Shown here in pieces: positions 43,658-52,971 of a stretch of DNA of 64,000 bases. The stretch comes from Tropicibacter sp. Alg240-R139 (GTDB lineage Bacteria; Pseudomonadota; Alphaproteobacteria; Rhodobacterales; Rhodobacteraceae). The stretch lies in NCBI RefSeq assembly GCF_900537075.1, contig NZ_UNRA01000009.1:18-64017 (forward strand). Reading direction: 5' to 3'. Under the pieces are notes generated by a model. It had not been told where the DNA came from. It saw only the letters and a list, made by a program, of their open reading frames with translations, and searched no databases. The translations under genes and the position numbers were made by a program. The stretch's first letter is position 1; every line of letters begins with the position of its first letter.

Positions 43658-46117
43658 TCAGCATTTGATCTTTTTCATTTCGGGATCGTAGAGCGGCTTG
43701 AGAGAAGCAATCGCTTCGAACTTCTCGTCCGCGATCTCGATCTGCCAATGTCCAGATCCGACGATGTCCGCTGTCAGGGGCGCAGAGTTTTCCGCAAACC
43801 CGATGCCGACCGCGCCACCCAACGAGTGCCCGTATCCACCGACCTGAACATAGCCGACTTCCTGACCGTTGAGATAGATCATCTCGTTGCCATAAAGCAG
43901 CGGCTCGGGGTCTTTCAGAAGGAATTGCATCATCCGGGTGTGTGGCACACCTTTGGCTTTGATCTGGGCCAATACATCGCGGCCAATAAAGCCGCCGGGC
44001 TTGTCCAGTTTGACGGCAAATCCTAATCCAGCCTCGATAGGATTGTCGGTGTTGTCCACGTCGATCCCGAAGTCACGATAAGCCTTTTCAAGGCGCAATG
44101 AATTCAGGGTTTGCATCCCAGCATTGCGGACACCCAGGTCGCGGCCAGCGTCCATGATCAGATCGTAAGTTTGAACCGCTTGGGTGGCCGGGACATGAAG
44201 CTCCCACCCCAATTCGCCAATGAAGGTCACGCGATAGGCCATGACGACGGCGTAACCGACATCGATCTCGCGCGCCGTCATGAACGGAAACCCGTTATCC
44301 GACAGATCCGCGCCCGAGATCCTGCTCAGCAACTCGCGGGATTTTGGGCCGTGTACGTTGATCTGACAGCGTCCGGCGGTGACGTCCGTGATCACCACGT
44401 TTTCGCCGTCACGGATGTGGCGTCGCATGCGCATTTCCGTGTGGCCAGCAGAGTTCTCTCCGACAACCACCCAAAACTTGTGATCTGACAGTCGGGTCAC
44501 GGTCAAATCAGCCTCGAAGCCGCCGTGTTCATTGACCCAAGCCGTATAGACCACGTGGCCCGGATCGACGTCGACCTCGTTACAGGACAGACGAGAGAGG
44601 AGAGCGCAGGCATCTGGTCCCTCGACGCTGAAACAGGCCATAGATGTCATGTCCATCACGACCACATCCTCACGGGCGGCGCGATGCTCTTCGGCGTGCC
44701 AGTCAAACCAGTTCTGACGATACCAGCTGTATGCCTCGATCCTGGCCTGTTCGGGTGTTGGCGCGAACCAATCCGGCTGTTCCCAGGCGTTGCCTTCGCT
44801 GAAGTAAGCGCCTGCGTCCTTGAGCCGGTCAAATAGAATGGACCGCTTCACGTTGCGGGCGGTTTTGAAGCTTTCGTTGTGGAAATGCTGCCCGAAGAGT
44901 TTTCCCAACAGCTCGGGGGTTCGGTCACGTCTGAACGCAGGCGTCGCCATCTCGCGCGAGAAACGGTTGACGTTGATCCCCGTGACATCGATCGGGGGCA
45001 CGCCTTCAACCATCCAATGAGCCAGCACCATGCCTGTGCCCGCGCCATTCAAGATGCCCAGAGAATTCATGCCGCACGCCACCCATAAATTCCGCATCTC
45101 AGGCGTGGGTCCGACAAGGGGGGTCAGGTCAGGGGTAAAGCTTTCGGGGCCGCAGAACAGTTTCTTGACCCCATAGTTCATGGTGTCAGGCACGCGGGAG
45201 TAAGCCTTTTCAAGATCGGGGCCGATGCGGTCCCAATCTGGTTCGATTTCGCCAAATTGCCATTCGTCCGGGATACCATTCAATTTCCAGGCGGCGGCAC
45301 CGGGTTCGAACAGGCCTAACATCATCCCGCCAACTTCCTCGCGGTAATAGGTATAGGTTGACGGGTCTTCCAGAACGGGCAGATCGCGGGGCAGGTCCGG
45401 AATGCTCTCGGTGATAAGGTAGTAGTGTTCCGCCGCCTGAAGCGGCAGGTTCACGCCATGTTTAGCCCCCAGTTGGCGCGACCACATTCCACCACAGATT
45501 ACGACATTCTCGGCGGCAATGGATTGCCCATCGGTAGTTCGTACGCCCGTTGCGGTTCCATTCTTTGCCAGGATTTCGTCGACCCGTACGCCTTCGAAAA
45601 TCCGCGCACCCCGGTTTCGGGCGCCTTTGGCGAGCGACATGGTAACGTCCACCGGGTTGGCGCGCCCGTCTTCGGGGATCAGGAAAGCTCCTACGACATC
45701 TGACAAGTCACCGATGGGGAACATGTCCTGTGCCTCGGAGACGGAGATTTCGTGGTTGTTGATCCCGAACCTGCGCATAAAGGCTGCGATGCGGCGCATT
45801 TCATGAAGGCGTTCTTGGTTGGTGGCGATCTGCAGGTAGCCGACATCGCGAAAGCCAGTTGGTATCCCGGTTTCTTGCTCAAGGTTCGCATACAGGTCGC
45901 GACCGTGGGTGTAGATTGCGCATTCCGCCTCTGATGTCAGAAGGCCCGCCACAATCAGCCCGGCTGCGTGCCATGTCGTTCCAGAGGTCAATTGCCCCTG
46001 TTCCAGGACGATCACATCCCTATGGCCAAGCTTAGTCAGGTGGTAGGCGGTATTTGTGCCAATTGAGCCGCCTCCAATGATGACGGTTTGCGCATGTGTT
46101 GGAAGCATGTCGGCCAT
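43658..46117 (-). CDS. Dimethylglycine/sarcosine dehydrogenase-like FAD protein with GcvT domain
   Basis: 819 residues. The N-terminal DAO-type FAD domain has GGGSIG (14-19) and SGTTWHAAG near residue 45, where the His is the covalent FAD site of DMGDH/SarDH. The FAO_M domain follows, and then the C-terminal GcvT and GcvT_C folate-binding domains (about 440-819; GELGWELHVP, NTDNPIEAGLGFAVKLDK). The family oxidises N-methyl amines and transfers the C1 unit to tetrahydrofolate. It is convergent with the BetI gene and divergent from the methyltransferase, with an operator in between. Confidence 0.9.
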   Translation of the reverse strand: MADMLPTHAQTVIIGGGSIGTNTAYHLTKLGHRDVIVLEQGQLTSGTTWHAAGLIVAGLLTSEAECAIYTHGRDLYANLEQETGIPTGFRDVGYLQIATNQERLHEMRRIAAFMRRFGINNHEISVSEAQDMFPIGDLSDVVGAFLIPEDGRANPVDVTMSLAKGARNRGARIFEGVRVDEILAKNGTATGVRTTDGQSIAAENVVICGGMWSRQLGAKHGVNLPLQAAEHYYLITESIPDLPRDLPVLEDPSTYTYYREEVGGMMLGLFEPGAAAWKLNGIPDEWQFGEIEPDWDRIGPDLEKAYSRVPDTMNYGVKKLFCGPESFTPDLTPLVGPTPEMRNLWVACGMNSLGILNGAGTGMVLAHWMVEGVPPIDVTGINVNRFSREMATPAFRRDRTPELLGKLFGQHFHNESFKTARNVKRSILFDRLKDAGAYFSEGNAWEQPDWFAPTPEQARIEAYSWYRQNWFDWHAEEHRAAREDVVVMDMTSMACFSVEGPDACALLSRLSCNEVDVDPGHVVYTAWVNEHGGFEADLTVTRLSDHKFWVVVGENSAGHTEMRMRRHIRDGENVVITDVTAGRCQINVHGPKSRELLSRISGADLSDNGFPFMTAREIDVGYAVVMAYRVTFIGELGWELHVPATQAVQTYDLIMDAGRDLGVRNAGMQTLNSLRLEKAYRDFGIDVDNTDNPIEAGLGFAVKLDKPGGFIGRDVLAQIKAKGVPHTRMMQFLLKDPEPLLYGNEMIYLNGQEVGYVQVGGYGHSLGGAVGIGFAENSAPLTADIVGSGHWQIEIADEKFEAIASLKPLYDPEMKKIKC

Positions 46118-46181
46118 TTTGATCGGGCTCCGCTGTAACGGTTGTTTCTGGTTACCAATCCAGCATGTGAAAGTCTACTGA

Positions 46182-46197
46182 TTGAATGACCATTCAG
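46182..46197. promoter_or_regulatory. BetI-like operator C
   Basis: TTGAATGACCATTCAG is nearly symmetric and sits between the divergent dehydrogenase and methyltransferase genes, 65 bp from the dehydrogenase start. Confidence 0.65.
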
Positions 46198-46305
46198 AAT
46201 GAGATAATCAATAAGTGTGCAGTGGGTGCTTTGTTGCCTGCTGGAGTTCCATCTTTGGTGTTGTGAGTGAAGTTTGCGGAGCGTTGGCTCGATAGGGGAG
46301 AGAGC

Positions 46306-47085
46306 ATGTCGGACGAAATCCTTTATGACCGCCAGGTCATCGACTTTTTGGAAGAGCTTTGGGGAGAGGGGTTCTTGTCCCCCGGTGGTGCGGGCGAGGT
46401 TGCTCGGGTGGTCGAAGGGGTGGACCTGAAAGGCAAACATATCCTTGATATCGGGTGCGGCTCGGGCGCCATCGCCGTGCTATTGGCAGATAAGATGGGG
46501 GCCGGAAAGGTCACTGGTATAGACGTCGAGGCGCCGGTTTGCGAAGCAGCGCGACTGAGGGTCAGGGACGCAGGCCTGGAGGCGAAAGTTGAGATCATCG
46601 AAGTCTCTCCTGGGCCAATGCCATTTGATGCTGAAACATTTGACGTCGTGTTCTCAAAGGATTCCATTATCCATATCCCGGACAAAGCAGCCCTGGCAGC
46701 GGAAGTGCTGCGGGTGTTGAAACCGGGTGGAGCTTTTGCTGCGTCTGACTGGCTGACCAAACACGATGGCGATATGTCGCCCGAGATGGCCCACTACGTG
46801 AAGATGGAGGACCTGGAGTTTCAGATGGCCTCGCCCGCAAAATACCGTGTGGCGATGGAAGGGGCAGGATTTGAAGCTGTGGAACTGGTCGACCGTAACC
46901 TCTGGTATGCCCAGGTATCGGCAGCAGAGCTTGCCGAGTTGACGGGCCCGAACCGCGCCAGATGGGAAGCGCGACACGGAGCAGACTTCATCCAACATCA
47001 GATCGAAATCTGGGATGCGATGCAGCCGGTTCTGAAGTCGGGAGAACACTGCCCCCATCACATTCGCGGACGGAAACCCGGGTGA
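46306..47085 (+). CDS. SAM-dependent methyltransferase (class I)
   Basis: 259 residues. The SAM-binding motif LDIGCGSGAIAVLLA (residues 45-59) is typical, followed by VTGIDVEAP and VVFSKDSIIHIPDK, which resemble the phosphoethanolamine/glycine N-methyltransferase group. The true start is ATG 46306 with a GGGGAGAG site, not the longer frame from 46267. A methyltransferase inside a demethylation island is unexpected; it may act on a related amine, on lipid headgroups, or in a salvage or detoxifying role. Confidence 0.85.
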   Translation: MSDEILYDRQVIDFLEELWGEGFLSPGGAGEVARVVEGVDLKGKHILDIGCGSGAIAVLLADKMGAGKVTGIDVEAPVCEAARLRVRDAGLEAKVEIIEVSPGPMPFDAETFDVVFSKDSIIHIPDKAALAAEVLRVLKPGGAFAASDWLTKHDGDMSPEMAHYVKMEDLEFQMASPAKYRVAMEGAGFEAVELVDRNLWYAQVSAAELAELTGPNRARWEARHGADFIQHQIEIWDAMQPVLKSGEHCPHHIRGRKPG

Positions 47086-47099
47086 TCAAGTGGCGAGGG

Positions 47100-48482
47100 C
47101 TACGAGGTTTCGTAGCCTTCGCTGACCCGCGCCATTCCGGCCTCCATGATGTCAAACATGTCGTCAATCTGATCCGGCGATATGATCAATGGCGGCGAGA
47201 AGACGGCCATATTCCCGAAGGGGCGGAGCAATAGCCCCAGCTCTTCGCAGGCATCATCCAGCTTTTGTCCGAACTTCACATCGGCTTCATAGCTTTGGTC
47301 GTTCAGGTCTGGACGGCACTCGATACAGCCCAGCAGACCATCACCACGCACATCCCCGACAATCGGGAAACGATCCTTGATCTGCTGCAGTCTGGCCCTG
47401 AAGTGCGGCGTGACGCGCTGTACATGCCCAAGGATGTCTTCGCTTTCCATAATCTCGATGTTCTTGATCGCAGCAGCGCAGCTGACGGGGTGCCCTGTGT
47501 AGGTGTAGCCGTTGTAGAAAACGTCATCACCCGGCGCGTCAGAAATACGTTTGATCACGGCATCCGATATGACGCAGGCCCCGAGTGGCAGATAGCCCGA
47601 GGTCAAACCCTTTGCACATGTGATGATGTCAGGAACGATGCCAAAGACTTCTTCGGAAGCAAACCAGTGTCCCAACCGCCCAAAGCCGGTGACCACTTCG
47701 TCAGAAATGTATAGGATGTCATGTGCGCGGCAAATCTCGAGCGTGCGTTTGTGGTAGCCGAGTGGGGGGACGATGACGCCGCCCGAGCACAGGATCGGCT
47801 CGGCGATGAAGGCGGCGATCTTGTCGGCGCCAACCTCGGCAATCAGGTTTTTCAGATCAGCGACTTTGACGTCGCACCATGCCTCTACACTCATTCCATC
47901 CGGGCGAAGGTAGGGGTTAACGTCTGGCAGAAAGCGAACAAGGTCCACTGCCTTGTCAAAACTGTTCTCAAACCGTTCCTTGCCTGTGACCGTCGCGGCA
48001 AGGAAGGTTGATCCGTGGTATCCCTTTTCGCGTCCGATAATGATCTTCTTGTCTGGTCGCCCCAGTCGCTTGTTCATGAACAGGGCGGTGCGCAGAGCTG
48101 TATCAACGGCGGTCGATCCCCCGGTGGTGAAATGCACGGTGTTTAAGTCGCCGGGAGTACGCTCTGCAATCATTCTGGCCAGGACGGCTGCAGGTTCGGT
48201 TGTGAATGACCACGGGGACGCGTAGGGCATCTGCATGACCTGAGCAGAAATCGCATCGGCCATATCCTGACGGCCATAGCCGATTTGGGTGCACCACATT
48301 CCTCCGGGCCCATCAATGTAGCGCTTTCCGGAAGCGTCCCATAAATAGATGCCGTCTGCAGTGTTCACGCGCATGTATTCAGTGGCCCCGAAACCAGCGG
48401 TGTCCGCCCAGGGGTGCAGGTTGTGATCTCGATCCCAATCAACAAGATCGCCATCAGTTGGAGTGTTGCCTAGGGTGTTCAT
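47100..48482 (-). CDS. Class III aminotransferase (omega-amino acid type)
   Basis: 460 residues, PLP-dependent fold type I. PGGMWCTQIGYG, TTGGSTAVDTAL and KGYHGSTFLAAT are near the N-terminus. The PLP region has the Asp in ISDEVVTGFGRLG and the catalytic Lys in IITCAKGLTSGYLP. It resembles omega-amino acid:pyruvate aminotransferases. It is the last gene of a four-gene minus-strand unit (13 bp behind the GcvT-like gene) and probably deaminates the product of demethylation. Confidence 0.9.
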   Translation of the reverse strand: MNTLGNTPTDGDLVDWDRDHNLHPWADTAGFGATEYMRVNTADGIYLWDASGKRYIDGPGGMWCTQIGYGRQDMADAISAQVMQMPYASPWSFTTEPAAVLARMIAERTPGDLNTVHFTTGGSTAVDTALRTALFMNKRLGRPDKKIIIGREKGYHGSTFLAATVTGKERFENSFDKAVDLVRFLPDVNPYLRPDGMSVEAWCDVKVADLKNLIAEVGADKIAAFIAEPILCSGGVIVPPLGYHKRTLEICRAHDILYISDEVVTGFGRLGHWFASEEVFGIVPDIITCAKGLTSGYLPLGACVISDAVIKRISDAPGDDVFYNGYTYTGHPVSCAAAIKNIEIMESEDILGHVQRVTPHFRARLQQIKDRFPIVGDVRGDGLLGCIECRPDLNDQSYEADVKFGQKLDDACEELGLLLRPFGNMAVFSPPLIISPDQIDDMFDIMEAGMARVSEGYETS

Positions 48483-48495
48483 GTCTGCTCCTCCG

Positions 48496-49671
48496 TTAGG
48501 TGCGGGCTGGGGGTGTTGCGCGTGCGCGTAGCGGGGCGAAAAACGCGTCCGTAACCGGCGTAAGCCGCGCCATTCTGGTGTCCCATTTGCCTTCTTCCAG
48601 CGTGTAAATTTCTGTCTTCAGCTTGGACGCGCGTTGCGCGTCGGGCATGCGAACATGCGCAAGCGCTATGTTTTTCTTTGCCGTTGGCGACCAGATGCCT
48701 GAGGTGATGTGCCCAACTTCTCGTTTGCGTCCATTGTAAATCAATGCGCCTTGGGCGGGTTTGAACCCTTCGACATCACAGCGTATCAACAGGCTTCTTG
48801 GGGTGTGCTGTTTGCTTAACAACGCGCGTCGCCCATTGAAATGGCCCTTGTCAAAGTGGACCAACCACCCCAGGCCAAGCTCGAATGGGGTTTGGCCGCG
48901 ATGCAAGCGCTCGGTTGCATGAACGGGTTGAAAGTCGACACCAGCCGTTAAGAAACCTGCCTCAATCCGCGCAATGTTGACGGCCTCGTACCCGATGGCG
49001 CGCAAGCCTTGATGCGTACCGGCTTGCCAAATTCGGTCCCAAAGCGCCTCGGCCTTGCCCCAGTCACACCAGAGTTCGTATCCGAGATCACCCGTAAACC
49101 CTGTCCGCGAAATCATGAGATCCGGCTCGACTTGGATCATGTCGAACGGTTTCAAGTGGGCGATATCCAAACCTGCCGCCTCGAGAACCGCAAAAGAAGT
49201 TGGGCCCTGCAGGGATAGGCTAGCAATGTCGTGTGTCTCGTCTTTGATGGCGACGTCAAAACCCCATGCTCCATCATGCAGCCACGTCAGCATGGGTTCT
49301 TGGCAGCACAGCCGCCAATCGTCATCGGCCAGATGAAACAGGGTTCCGTCGTCGATGACGTACCCTTCTTCGTCACACCAAACTGCATACCCCACACGCC
49401 CCTTCTTGATCTTGCGGACATCGCGGGTGACCAAACGATTGAGCATTTCGACGGCGTCAGGACCAGCGAGCCGATATTTGTGCATTGGTGAGATATCGAA
49501 CAGCGAAGACTGGTTGCGCAGTGCGAAATATTCGAACTCCATACTGTCCAGAATGCCCGGTGCGGCGTACCCGGCCCAGTCGTACCAACTGCGAGCACGG
49601 TTCTGTTCAGCAAGCTTGGTGTGAAATGGTCCTGGAATCAGGCCAAGTTTTGGATCGACAAAGTTGCTCAT
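48496..49671 (-). CDS. Aminomethyltransferase (GcvT-like), folate-dependent
   Basis: 391 residues of the GcvT/YgfZ family: RSWYDWAGYAAPGILDSMEFEYFALRNQSSLFDIS at the N-terminus, DVRKIKKGRVGYAVWCDEEGYVIDDG, and GYELWCDWGKAEALWDRIWQAG. Glycine-cleavage partners are not present, so it probably transfers a methyl-derived C1 unit from a tertiary or secondary N-methyl amine to tetrahydrofolate. ATG 49671 overlaps the previous gene's stop by 4 bp. Confidence 0.88.
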   Translation of the reverse strand: MSNFVDPKLGLIPGPFHTKLAEQNRARSWYDWAGYAAPGILDSMEFEYFALRNQSSLFDISPMHKYRLAGPDAVEMLNRLVTRDVRKIKKGRVGYAVWCDEEGYVIDDGTLFHLADDDWRLCCQEPMLTWLHDGAWGFDVAIKDETHDIASLSLQGPTSFAVLEAAGLDIAHLKPFDMIQVEPDLMISRTGFTGDLGYELWCDWGKAEALWDRIWQAGTHQGLRAIGYEAVNIARIEAGFLTAGVDFQPVHATERLHRGQTPFELGLGWLVHFDKGHFNGRRALLSKQHTPRSLLIRCDVEGFKPAQGALIYNGRKREVGHITSGIWSPTAKKNIALAHVRMPDAQRASKLKTEIYTLEEGKWDTRMARLTPVTDAFFAPLRARATPPART

Positions 49672-51200
49672 TTCAGCGCCTCCAGAGCCGTAAGCGCAGC
49701 ATTGCGCCCAGCAAGGCCCATAACATCCCCGCCGGGATGCGTGGCGGCTCCGCACAGGAACAATCCCTTAGGGCCAAAGGCGTAGCGGCTCGTCCCGTTT
49801 GAGGGGCGTAGGGTCAACAACTGATCCAATGACATTTCCGCGTGGTGCCAATGCCCGCCGGGTGCTCCGGTTGCGGCCTGAATCTGATCCGGTGTGATGG
49901 TCTGAGTGCCAACGATATGATCGCGCAATCCGGGAACGGCGCGGTCTAGCGTGTCGATCGTAAGTTGGGTCAGCTGATCCAGAGCGGATTGTGTCCACCC
50001 GCCTTCAATATCGGATGGGGCGTATTGGACAATTGCAGACAACCAATGTGATCCGTCCGGCAGTTCAGTCCTGATTGCTTCGATGACCGGCGCCTTGGAC
50101 ATCTCGCGGTACTTTGCGGGGTTGAAGGCGGTTTCGACATAGGCGGCAGAGGGTGCGTAAATCAGACGCGCGCCTTTGAGCTCGTCCTTCAATCCGGGAA
50201 GAGGAGATGCATCCTTCAACCGTAAGTTCACTTTGGCGGCCGTGCCACGTGCGCGAATGTTTCGTATGCGGCGGGTGGTCTCGATGTCGAAGACGGATGG
50301 TCCGGTCAGTTTGCAGGTAAGCGGTGAAGCGACGTTACTCAGCACCATTGGAGCGTTCAGGGTTTGGCCATCAGCGGTCAGAACGCCAGTTACGGCGTCC
50401 TCATCGACAAGAATGCGCGACACCTCAGTCTCATGTAGCATGGTGCAGCCTGCTGCGCGCGCGGCCTCGACCAATGCATCCACCACCGCTGTCATGCCAC
50501 CAGCGGGCCGGGTGATGGTGCCACCGTGCCCCAACCGATAGATCAGGTTGAACACTGTACCCGGTGATCTTGGGCCGGTGGCCGCCCCCCTGATCGCATC
50601 CGCCGCAAGCATGCCGGCCACCGGTCCGTCTGGCAGATCATCCAGAACGATGTCGTAGACATTGGACAGGACAACCTGCAAGAAACGCCGCATTTCTGTT
50701 TTGCCAAGTTTTTTCAGCCCGACCCCCAACTTTGCCAAACGCAGCATTTCGGCAAATCTGGCCCGTGACAGGGATGCGCTGTGCCCCCCTGGTGGCGGGG
50801 CTTCGGCCAGTTGTCGCAACAGCCCGCCATAGGTTTTGAGCCTGTGGGTCAGTTCGCGCCACGCCTGTGATTGGGGGTGCTCGGTTCCATCATTCCAATA
50901 GACGCGGCCTTCTTTGAAGGCGATGTGGTTCCCGTCACTAGAAAGCGAAACGGTGTCGATCTGCTGACCTGTAAGTGTCGCGTGATCGGCATCAATTCCG
51001 GTATCTTTGAGAGCGAGTGGGCTGAGATTGTAGAGCGCATGTGCCAGCGACGGTCCTCCGTCAACGGCGTAGGAGGCCATGCCGCCAAAGCTGCCTGCCT
51101 TTTCAATGATGCAGACCTTCTTGCCCTTGCGGCCAAGAACGGCACCCGCAATGAGCCCGTTTATGCCGCCGCCCACGACAATCGCATCGTAATTGCTCAT
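49668..51200 (-). CDS. CrtI-fold FAD oxidoreductase (phytoene dehydrogenase-like) 1
   Basis: 510 residues. The N-terminal GGGINGLIAGAVLGRKGKKVCIIEK and the C-terminal GLFLCGAATHPGGDVMGLAGRNAA are classic phytoene dehydrogenase-like motifs. No other carotenoid gene is present. Overlap with the aminomethyltransferase gene (4 bp) and with its paralogue (4 bp) instead points to amine or N-methyl oxidation. Starting at ATG 51200 (MSNYDAIVVGGG) removes an unsupported N-terminal extension. Confidence 0.85.
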   Translation of the reverse strand: MSNYDAIVVGGGINGLIAGAVLGRKGKKVCIIEKAGSFGGMASYAVDGGPSLAHALYNLSPLALKDTGIDADHATLTGQQIDTVSLSSDGNHIAFKEGRVYWNDGTEHPQSQAWRELTHRLKTYGGLLRQLAEAPPPGGHSASLSRARFAEMLRLAKLGVGLKKLGKTEMRRFLQVVLSNVYDIVLDDLPDGPVAGMLAADAIRGAATGPRSPGTVFNLIYRLGHGGTITRPAGGMTAVVDALVEAARAAGCTMLHETEVSRILVDEDAVTGVLTADGQTLNAPMVLSNVASPLTCKLTGPSVFDIETTRRIRNIRARGTAAKVNLRLKDASPLPGLKDELKGARLIYAPSAAYVETAFNPAKYREMSKAPVIEAIRTELPDGSHWLSAIVQYAPSDIEGGWTQSALDQLTQLTIDTLDRAVPGLRDHIVGTQTITPDQIQAATGAPGGHWHHAEMSLDQLLTLRPSNGTSRYAFGPKGLFLCGAATHPGGDVMGLAGRNAALTALEALK

Positions 51201-52834
51201 GCTGCGTACCCCTTCATTCGCCCGTGCCGGGTTTCGTGCCTCAGGATTGCTCGAGCTGCGTTTGCACCGGGCGCACCCATGACTCCGCCGCCGGGGTGGG
51301 CAGAGGAACCGCACAGGTACAGACCTTTGATCGGCAGGCTGTATTGCGACCATCCGGGAACAGGCCGATTGAAGAACAGCTGATCAAAGGTCAATTCACC
51401 CTGAAAGATGTTGCCTTCGGTCAGGCCAACTTCGCGTTCAATTTCCAGCGGCGAACGGACCTCCATATGAACCACACGATCGCGAATGTCCGGGCAGGCA
51501 ACCGAAATTTGGTTCAGCACAGTTTCGGCCATCGCGTTGCGCTGCGCGTCGGTCCAATTGTCAGCTGATCTGTTGCCGTCGATGTTCAGGTCATAAGGGG
51601 CGTATTGCACAAAGACCGTCATCATGTGGGCGCCTGTCGGGGCCATGGTCGGGTCGATTTGGCTGGGGATCAGCATGTCGATGTAAGGCTTCTCGGACCA
51701 GCGACCGTCTTTCCAATCGTCATAAGCCCTTTCCAGTTCGAACAGGCTTTCAGAAACATGCATGTCGCCGCGCAAAAAACTGGTGTGTTCCGGCGCGGCG
51801 GGAAAATCGGGGAACTGATCAAGCGAGATGTTCAGCTTGGCCGAGGATCCGCGAATTTTGAAGTTGTTCACGGCCTTTGTGAAATCCTGGGGGAGGTCGT
51901 CCGTATCCACGTGGTGTTGGATGGTGCGCTTGATGTCCATGTTCGACGCAACCACAGGGGCGTAGAAAACCTTGCCGTCTTCCAATGCCACACCTTGCAC
52001 TCGGCCATCTTTGCTCAGGATTTTCTCGACCCCGGCACCGGTGTGGATCGTCCCGCCATGATCTTTGAAGCTGGCCGCAATTGCGTTCGAAATTGCGCCC
52101 ATTCCACCGCGCGCAAACCCCCAGGCGCCAATGCCACCATCGATGTCGCCCATATAGTGATGCAACAGGACATAGGCGGTTCCGGGCGAATAAACCCCAA
52201 GGCCAGTGCCGATAATCCCGGACCCCGCCAAATGGGCCTTGATCAGGTCGTTTTCAAAGTGCTCGTCCAGAAAGTCACCAATCGACATGGTCCAGAACTT
52301 GAGCGTTTCGCCAAGCTCCCGGCTGCCCAAACCGTGCGCCTTCTTGACCAGATACGCGAGTTCGCCAAGGTCGCGTGGGCGCAGAGAAGCTGGGTCGGGC
52401 GCATCGCGCAACAGGAACGGGCGAATGAACCGGCACTGCCGCATGATTGCTTGGGAATAGGCGCGATACGCATCTGCATCGCGTGCAGAATGACGCGCCA
52501 TTTCGCGCCTTAGCGCATTGTGGTCCGAGTAATAGGCAAAGTGGTCACCATCGCGGGTAAAGCTCGCTCCACCTTCGTAAGGGATGACCTGCAGGCCGTA
52601 TTTCGGCAGATCGAGATCACGTGCGATCTCGCGCCGTAACAGTGAGCAGACATACGAGCAGTTCGAATAGGTCCAGCCGTCGTGCAGCGATCTGCTAACT
52701 GCGGCCCCTCCGATCCAGTCGTTTTTTTCAACCACCAGAACATTCATCCCGGCGCGCGCCATATAGGCCGCTGCTGTCAGGCCGTTGTGGCCAGCACCGA
52801 CTACGATCGCGTCATATCTGCTCTCAAGTGTCAA
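51197..52834 (-). CDS. CrtI-fold FAD oxidoreductase (phytoene dehydrogenase-like) 2
   Basis: 545 residues: GAGHNGLTAAAYMARAGMNVLVVEKNDWIGG at the start and GLYLCGSSAHPGGGVMGAPGANAAR at the end. It is a distinct paralogue of the next gene (shared GLxLCG.a.HPGG motifs). It heads the four-gene unit FAD2-FAD1-GcvT-aminotransferase. TTG 52834, with GGGGAGAG six bases upstream, is preferred to GTG 52852. It is divergent from a TetR gene across a perfect palindrome. Confidence 0.85.
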   Translation of the reverse strand: MTLESRYDAIVVGAGHNGLTAAAYMARAGMNVLVVEKNDWIGGAAVSRSLHDGWTYSNCSYVCSLLRREIARDLDLPKYGLQVIPYEGGASFTRDGDHFAYYSDHNALRREMARHSARDADAYRAYSQAIMRQCRFIRPFLLRDAPDPASLRPRDLGELAYLVKKAHGLGSRELGETLKFWTMSIGDFLDEHFENDLIKAHLAGSGIIGTGLGVYSPGTAYVLLHHYMGDIDGGIGAWGFARGGMGAISNAIAASFKDHGGTIHTGAGVEKILSKDGRVQGVALEDGKVFYAPVVASNMDIKRTIQHHVDTDDLPQDFTKAVNNFKIRGSSAKLNISLDQFPDFPAAPEHTSFLRGDMHVSESLFELERAYDDWKDGRWSEKPYIDMLIPSQIDPTMAPTGAHMMTVFVQYAPYDLNIDGNRSADNWTDAQRNAMAETVLNQISVACPDIRDRVVHMEVRSPLEIEREVGLTEGNIFQGELTFDQLFFNRPVPGWSQYSLPIKGLYLCGSSAHPGGGVMGAPGANAARAILRHETRHGRMKGYAA

Positions 52835-52884
52835 AACTCTCTCCCCTCGCACTCTGTTTACAGGCGCGTTGCGATTCCGTAAAG

Positions 52885-52906
52885 TTTATTTGAGCGCTCA
52901 AATAAA
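52885..52906. promoter_or_regulatory. Perfect 22-bp palindromic operator
   Basis: The half-site is TTTATTTGAGC, exactly complementary to 52896-52906. It is centred in the gap between the CrtI-fold gene and the TetR gene. The core TTGAGCGCTCAA is related to, but not the same as, the TTGAATGANCATTCAA sites, suggesting a site dedicated to the adjacent regulator. Confidence 0.75.
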
Positions 52907-52971
52907 TTTATGATCATTGACGCCTGTTTTGTGGGCGCTGTAGATGTCCGCACAGACAAGAGGATTGGCAG

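Noticed and set aside
49668-52834. Carotenoid or photosynthesis gene cluster, because two genes look like phytoene dehydrogenases
   Set aside because: No crtB, crtE, crtY, bch or puf genes are nearby; the genes overlap a GcvT-like gene and lie among amine genes.
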